Source: an uncultured Clostridia bacterium (GTDB lineage: Bacteria > Bacillota > Clostridia > Oscillospirales > Acutalibacteraceae). Taken from it: a stretch of DNA of 7,940 bases. Both the position numbers and the translations under genes were made by a program. The stretch lies in the NCBI GenBank assembly GCA_946405565.1, contig CAMJHU010000072.1, positions 1 through 7,940 on the forward strand, written 5' to 3'. Positions 6,002 to 7,940 of this stretch are shown piece by piece; positions within the stretch are counted from its first letter, which is position 1, and each line of letters starts with the position of its first letter. The notes under the pieces were generated by a model that saw nothing but the letters and a program-made list of their open reading frames with translations, was not told where the DNA came from and searched no databases.

Positions 6002-6913
6002 CTATGTTTCATTGCTCCCTTCTCCGGCGGGATTAACGTGTACCATAATATGCTTGATTTTGGGAAACGCCTGTTCCACTGCCGCGTGAACCTGTTCGGC
6101 AATGGCGTGACCCTCACAGAGCGTCTTGCTGCCGTCGGCGCTGATTTCGATATCCACATAAATGCGGTTGCCGAAGACGCGGGTCTTGAGCATATCAATC
6201 CCCATCACGTCCTTCTGGGCAATGACGCAAGCGGCAACAGCGGCTTCGGTCTCGCTGTCGCAGGAACGGTCAATCATTTTATCCACCGCGTCCTTGAAGA
6301 TATCATAGGCGGCTTTGAGGATAAACAGGCAGATCACGAGGCTCGCCAGCGGCTCCAGCGCGGGAAAACCGTGTCTCGCGCCGGCAATGCCGATCAGCGC
6401 GCCCACGGAGGACAGCGCGTCACTGCGGTGGTGCCACGCGTCCGCCATGACCGCGCCGGAATCGATTTGTTTGGCATAATAGCGGGTGTACCAGAACATC
6501 CCCTCTTTGACCGCGATAGAAATGACGGCGGCGATCATAGCCGCCAGTCCGGGTTCAGGCAGCGCGTCAAGGTTGCCGGAAGTCAGACGGGTAAACGCGT
6601 CCGCGCCGATAAAACAGCCGGTCACTACCAGTACCACGGCGAGTACAATCGCGGCGACACATTCAAACCGCTCGTGACCGTAGGGGTGCAGGCGGTCGGA
6701 TTTTTTGGCGGAAAGCTTAACGCCGATAATCACGATAAAGCTGCTGAACACATCGGAGGCGGAATGAATGCCGTCGCTGAGCATGGCGGGAGAATGAGCG
6801 AGGATGCCGGCGGCGGCTTTTCCGGCGGCAAGCACGGTGTTGACGATAATGCTGACGGCGGAAACCTTGGTGGCAATTCGCACGGTCGCTTCTTCGATGG
6901 AAGTCTGATTCAT
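6002..6913 (-). CDS. Cation diffusion facilitator (CDF) family metal efflux transporter
   Basis: Membrane antiporter that expels divalent metal ions (Zn2+, Fe2+, Mn2+ or Cd2+/Co2+) in exchange for protons; 303 aa, the usual length for COG0053-type CDF proteins. About six membrane helices lie in the first 210 residues and a cytoplasmic ferredoxin-like domain in the last 90. The transport-site motifs are visible: SDGIHSASD with Asp47, His50 and Asp54 in helix 2, HPYGHERFE at 76-84 after it, and ADAWHHRSDALSS (157-169) with Asp158, His161 and Asp165 in helix 5. H-x3-D in both helices is compatible with Zn/Co/Cd transport but does not settle the metal. The ATG at 6913 follows GGGAGGT and overlaps the stop of the upstream acetyltransferase (ATGA), so translation is coupled. 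Copy B of the hairpin repeat follows its stop. Confidence 0.95.
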   Translation of the reverse strand: MNQTSIEEATVRIATKVSAVSIIVNTVLAAGKAAAGILAHSPAMLSDGIHSASDVFSSFIVIIGVKLSAKKSDRLHPYGHERFECVAAIVLAVVLVVTGCFIGADAFTRLTSGNLDALPEPGLAAMIAAVISIAVKEGMFWYTRYYAKQIDSGAVMADAWHHRSDALSSVGALIGIAGARHGFPALEPLASLVICLFILKAAYDIFKDAVDKMIDRSCDSETEAAVAACVIAQKDVMGIDMLKTRVFGNRIYVDIEISADGSKTLCEGHAIAEQVHAAVEQAFPKIKHIMVHVNPAGEGSNET

Positions 6914-7494
6914 GACAATACCTCCCTGATAGCGGGATAGGGTGTGAGCGCGGGCTGATTCTCACCGTGGATGCCAATGATCTTTTCCATCCAGATCATA
7001 TCGTACCAGTGACCGAATTTGTACCCGCATTTCCGGAACATTCCCACCGTGGCAAAGCCCATATGGGCGTGGAACTGCTCGCTGTTGTTGGTGAGGTACG
7101 GGTCGTCCATTTCGGTATGTCCGATGCAGGCATAGAGATTCAGCACGCCCATTTGCCGGAGCGCCTGTTCCAATGCCTCGTAGAGCGCGCGTCCCGCGCC
7201 GGCATGACGGCAGTCGCGGTCAATGTAAACCGTCAGTTCGGCGGACCAGTCGTAGGCGGCGCGTCCCACGAACGGGTGGGCATAGGCGTAGCCGATGATC
7301 GTTCCGTCCCGCACGGCGGCGAGATAGGGATATGTTTCTATCGTATGCGCAATTCTTCCCCGGAATTCCTCTACCGTCGGCACATCGTACTCAAAGGAAA
7401 TCGCGGTGTGTTCCACATAATAGCGATAGATGTCCAGCAGTGCCGCCGCGTCGTCTACGGTGACGGGACGGATAACAATCTCATGCTTCTTCAT
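6910..7494 (-). CDS. GNAT N-acetyltransferase, phosphinothricin/methionine-sulfoximine type
   Basis: Acetyl-CoA-dependent N-acetyltransferase, 194 aa. The pattern follows PAT/MddA enzymes that acetylate phosphinothricin, methionine sulfone or sulfoximine: IRPVTVDDAAALLDIY at 8-23, AAYDWSAELTVYI (79-91), the acetyl-CoA loop RHAGAGR (96-102), FHAHMGF (141-147), and GYKFGHWYDMIWMEK (157-171). The substrate in this organism is unknown; general detoxification of amino-group compounds is the usual reading. The start at 7494 gives MKKHEIVIRPV; the frame is open to 7620, but that extension overlaps the preceding acetyltransferase and has no family resemblance. The start lies inside the preceding gene (14-nt overlap) and the stop overlaps the CDF start by 4 nt, so this is the middle gene of a coupled operon. 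Confidence 0.92.
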   Translation of the reverse strand: MKKHEIVIRPVTVDDAAALLDIYRYYVEHTAISFEYDVPTVEEFRGRIAHTIETYPYLAAVRDGTIIGYAYAHPFVGRAAYDWSAELTVYIDRDCRHAGAGRALYEALEQALRQMGVLNLYACIGHTEMDDPYLTNNSEQFHAHMGFATVGMFRKCGYKFGHWYDMIWMEKIIGIHGENQPALTPYPAIREVLS

Positions 7495-7940
7495 CCGCCA
7501 GACACTCCATTTCGATGACCTTCCAGCGCTCGCCGCGGAATTCAAAATCCGCGTCCTCCACGGCATAAGGCTTGAAGCCGAGGCGCTCATAACACTTGCG
7601 GGCGCGTTCGTTGGGTTCAAACACGCCTAATGTAATGCGCTTCATGCCGAGGATATCAAAACAGAACCGCTTGGCAAGCGTGAGCATCTGCGTCCCGAAT
7701 CCTTTGCCGCGCCTGCTTGCGTTGATAACAATGAATCCCATATGCACGCTGTTTTTCTCATAATCGGCGTTGCGCAGCAGGAAGTAGCCCACCACATCCC
7801 CTTCATCGTTGAGCGCGGTCATCATCCATTCGCAGGGATTGTCGGCGGCGGCATTCATGCGGGCGTTAAGTTGTTCGCCCGTCATGGGGTACTGATAGCG
7901 GTAGGCGCTCCACATGGCAAAGGTTTTTTCGACGGTCAGC
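7481..7940 (-). CDS. GNAT N-acetyltransferase (RimJ/RimL-like), 5' end cut by window edge
   Basis: Acetyl-CoA-dependent N-acetyltransferase; substrate unknown. The frame runs without a stop to the right edge (reading LTVEKTFAMWSAYR at the N-terminal side). An ATG at 7915 would give 144 aa but has no Shine-Dalgarno and would lack the usual first GNAT strand and helix, so the real start is probably outside. Counting from that Met: a beta strand GYFLLRN (43-49), HMGFIVINASRRGKGFG with the acetyl-CoA loop RRGKGFG at 68-74, and the C-terminal motif VFEPNERARKCYERLGF (98-114). The tail ends ECLADEEA. Its stop lies 14 nt inside the next acetyltransferase gene, indicating one transcript. The operon promoter is not in the window. 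Confidence 0.88.
   Translation of the reverse strand, partial: LTVEKTFAMWSAYRYQYPMTGEQLNARMNAAADNPCEWMMTALNDEGDVVGYFLLRNADYEKNSVHMGFIVINASRRGKGFGTQMLTLAKRFCFDILGMKRITLGVFEPNERARKCYERLGFKPYAVEDADFEFRGERWKVIEMECLADEEA

Noticed and set aside
5720..6940. Long + strand open frame across the repeat and opposite the CDF gene
   Set aside because: It crosses the ilvB promoter region and repeat B and then runs antisense to the CDF gene; the translation is Gly/His/Asp-rich and resembles no family.
7495..7620. N-terminal extension of the PAT-like acetyltransferase
   Set aside because: The extra 42 residues are read out of frame from the preceding GNAT gene; the family N-terminus begins at 7494.

Overview
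The window looks like a moderately GC-rich chromosome segment from an anaerobic Clostridia-type Firmicute, plausibly a gut Oscillospiraceae/Ruminococcaceae relative. The grounds are the gene order rnfE-rnfA-rnfB (the 3' end of the clostridial rnfCDGEAB layout), a B-type RnfB rich in Fe-S clusters, Shine-Dalgarno sequences of Gram-positive type, and a full-consensus SigA promoter. The genus cannot be fixed from the sequence alone.

Layout. 1-2107 (+): end of an Rnf operon, with rnfE entering from the left edge, rnfA overlapping it by 4 nt, then rnfB. 2107-2284: a train of six small hairpins plus a weaker seventh (repeat copy A), starting exactly at the rnfB stop codon. 2332-3276 (+): a solitary beta-class DNA methyltransferase of lower GC than its neighbours, followed by a hairpin that can terminate transcription in both directions (3284-3336). 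3364-5645 (-): ilvB-ilvN, the catalytic and regulatory subunits of acetolactate synthase, driven by a TTGACA-17-TATAAT promoter with an extended -10 (5700-5728). A 9-bp direct repeat with 11-bp spacing lies just upstream of its -35 box. 5812-5992 (-): copy B of the hairpin repeat. 6002-7940 (-): a tightly coupled operon of a GNAT acetyltransferase (cut by the right edge), a phosphinothricin-type GNAT acetyltransferase and a cation diffusion facilitator.

The Rnf complex couples electron flow between reduced ferredoxin and NAD+ to ion pumping. IlvBN makes acetolactate or acetohydroxybutyrate for branched-chain amino acids. The GNAT-GNAT-CDF operon looks like a small detoxification/metal-efflux unit, but the link between its genes is only positional.

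The most interesting signal is the pair of ~180-nt hairpin-train repeats. Both lie immediately 3' of a gene and in that gene's sense orientation. Their first 51 nt are identical. Beyond that, several stems differ by paired, compensating substitutions while keeping the fold, which suggests the folded structure is maintained. I do not recognise this element as a named family.
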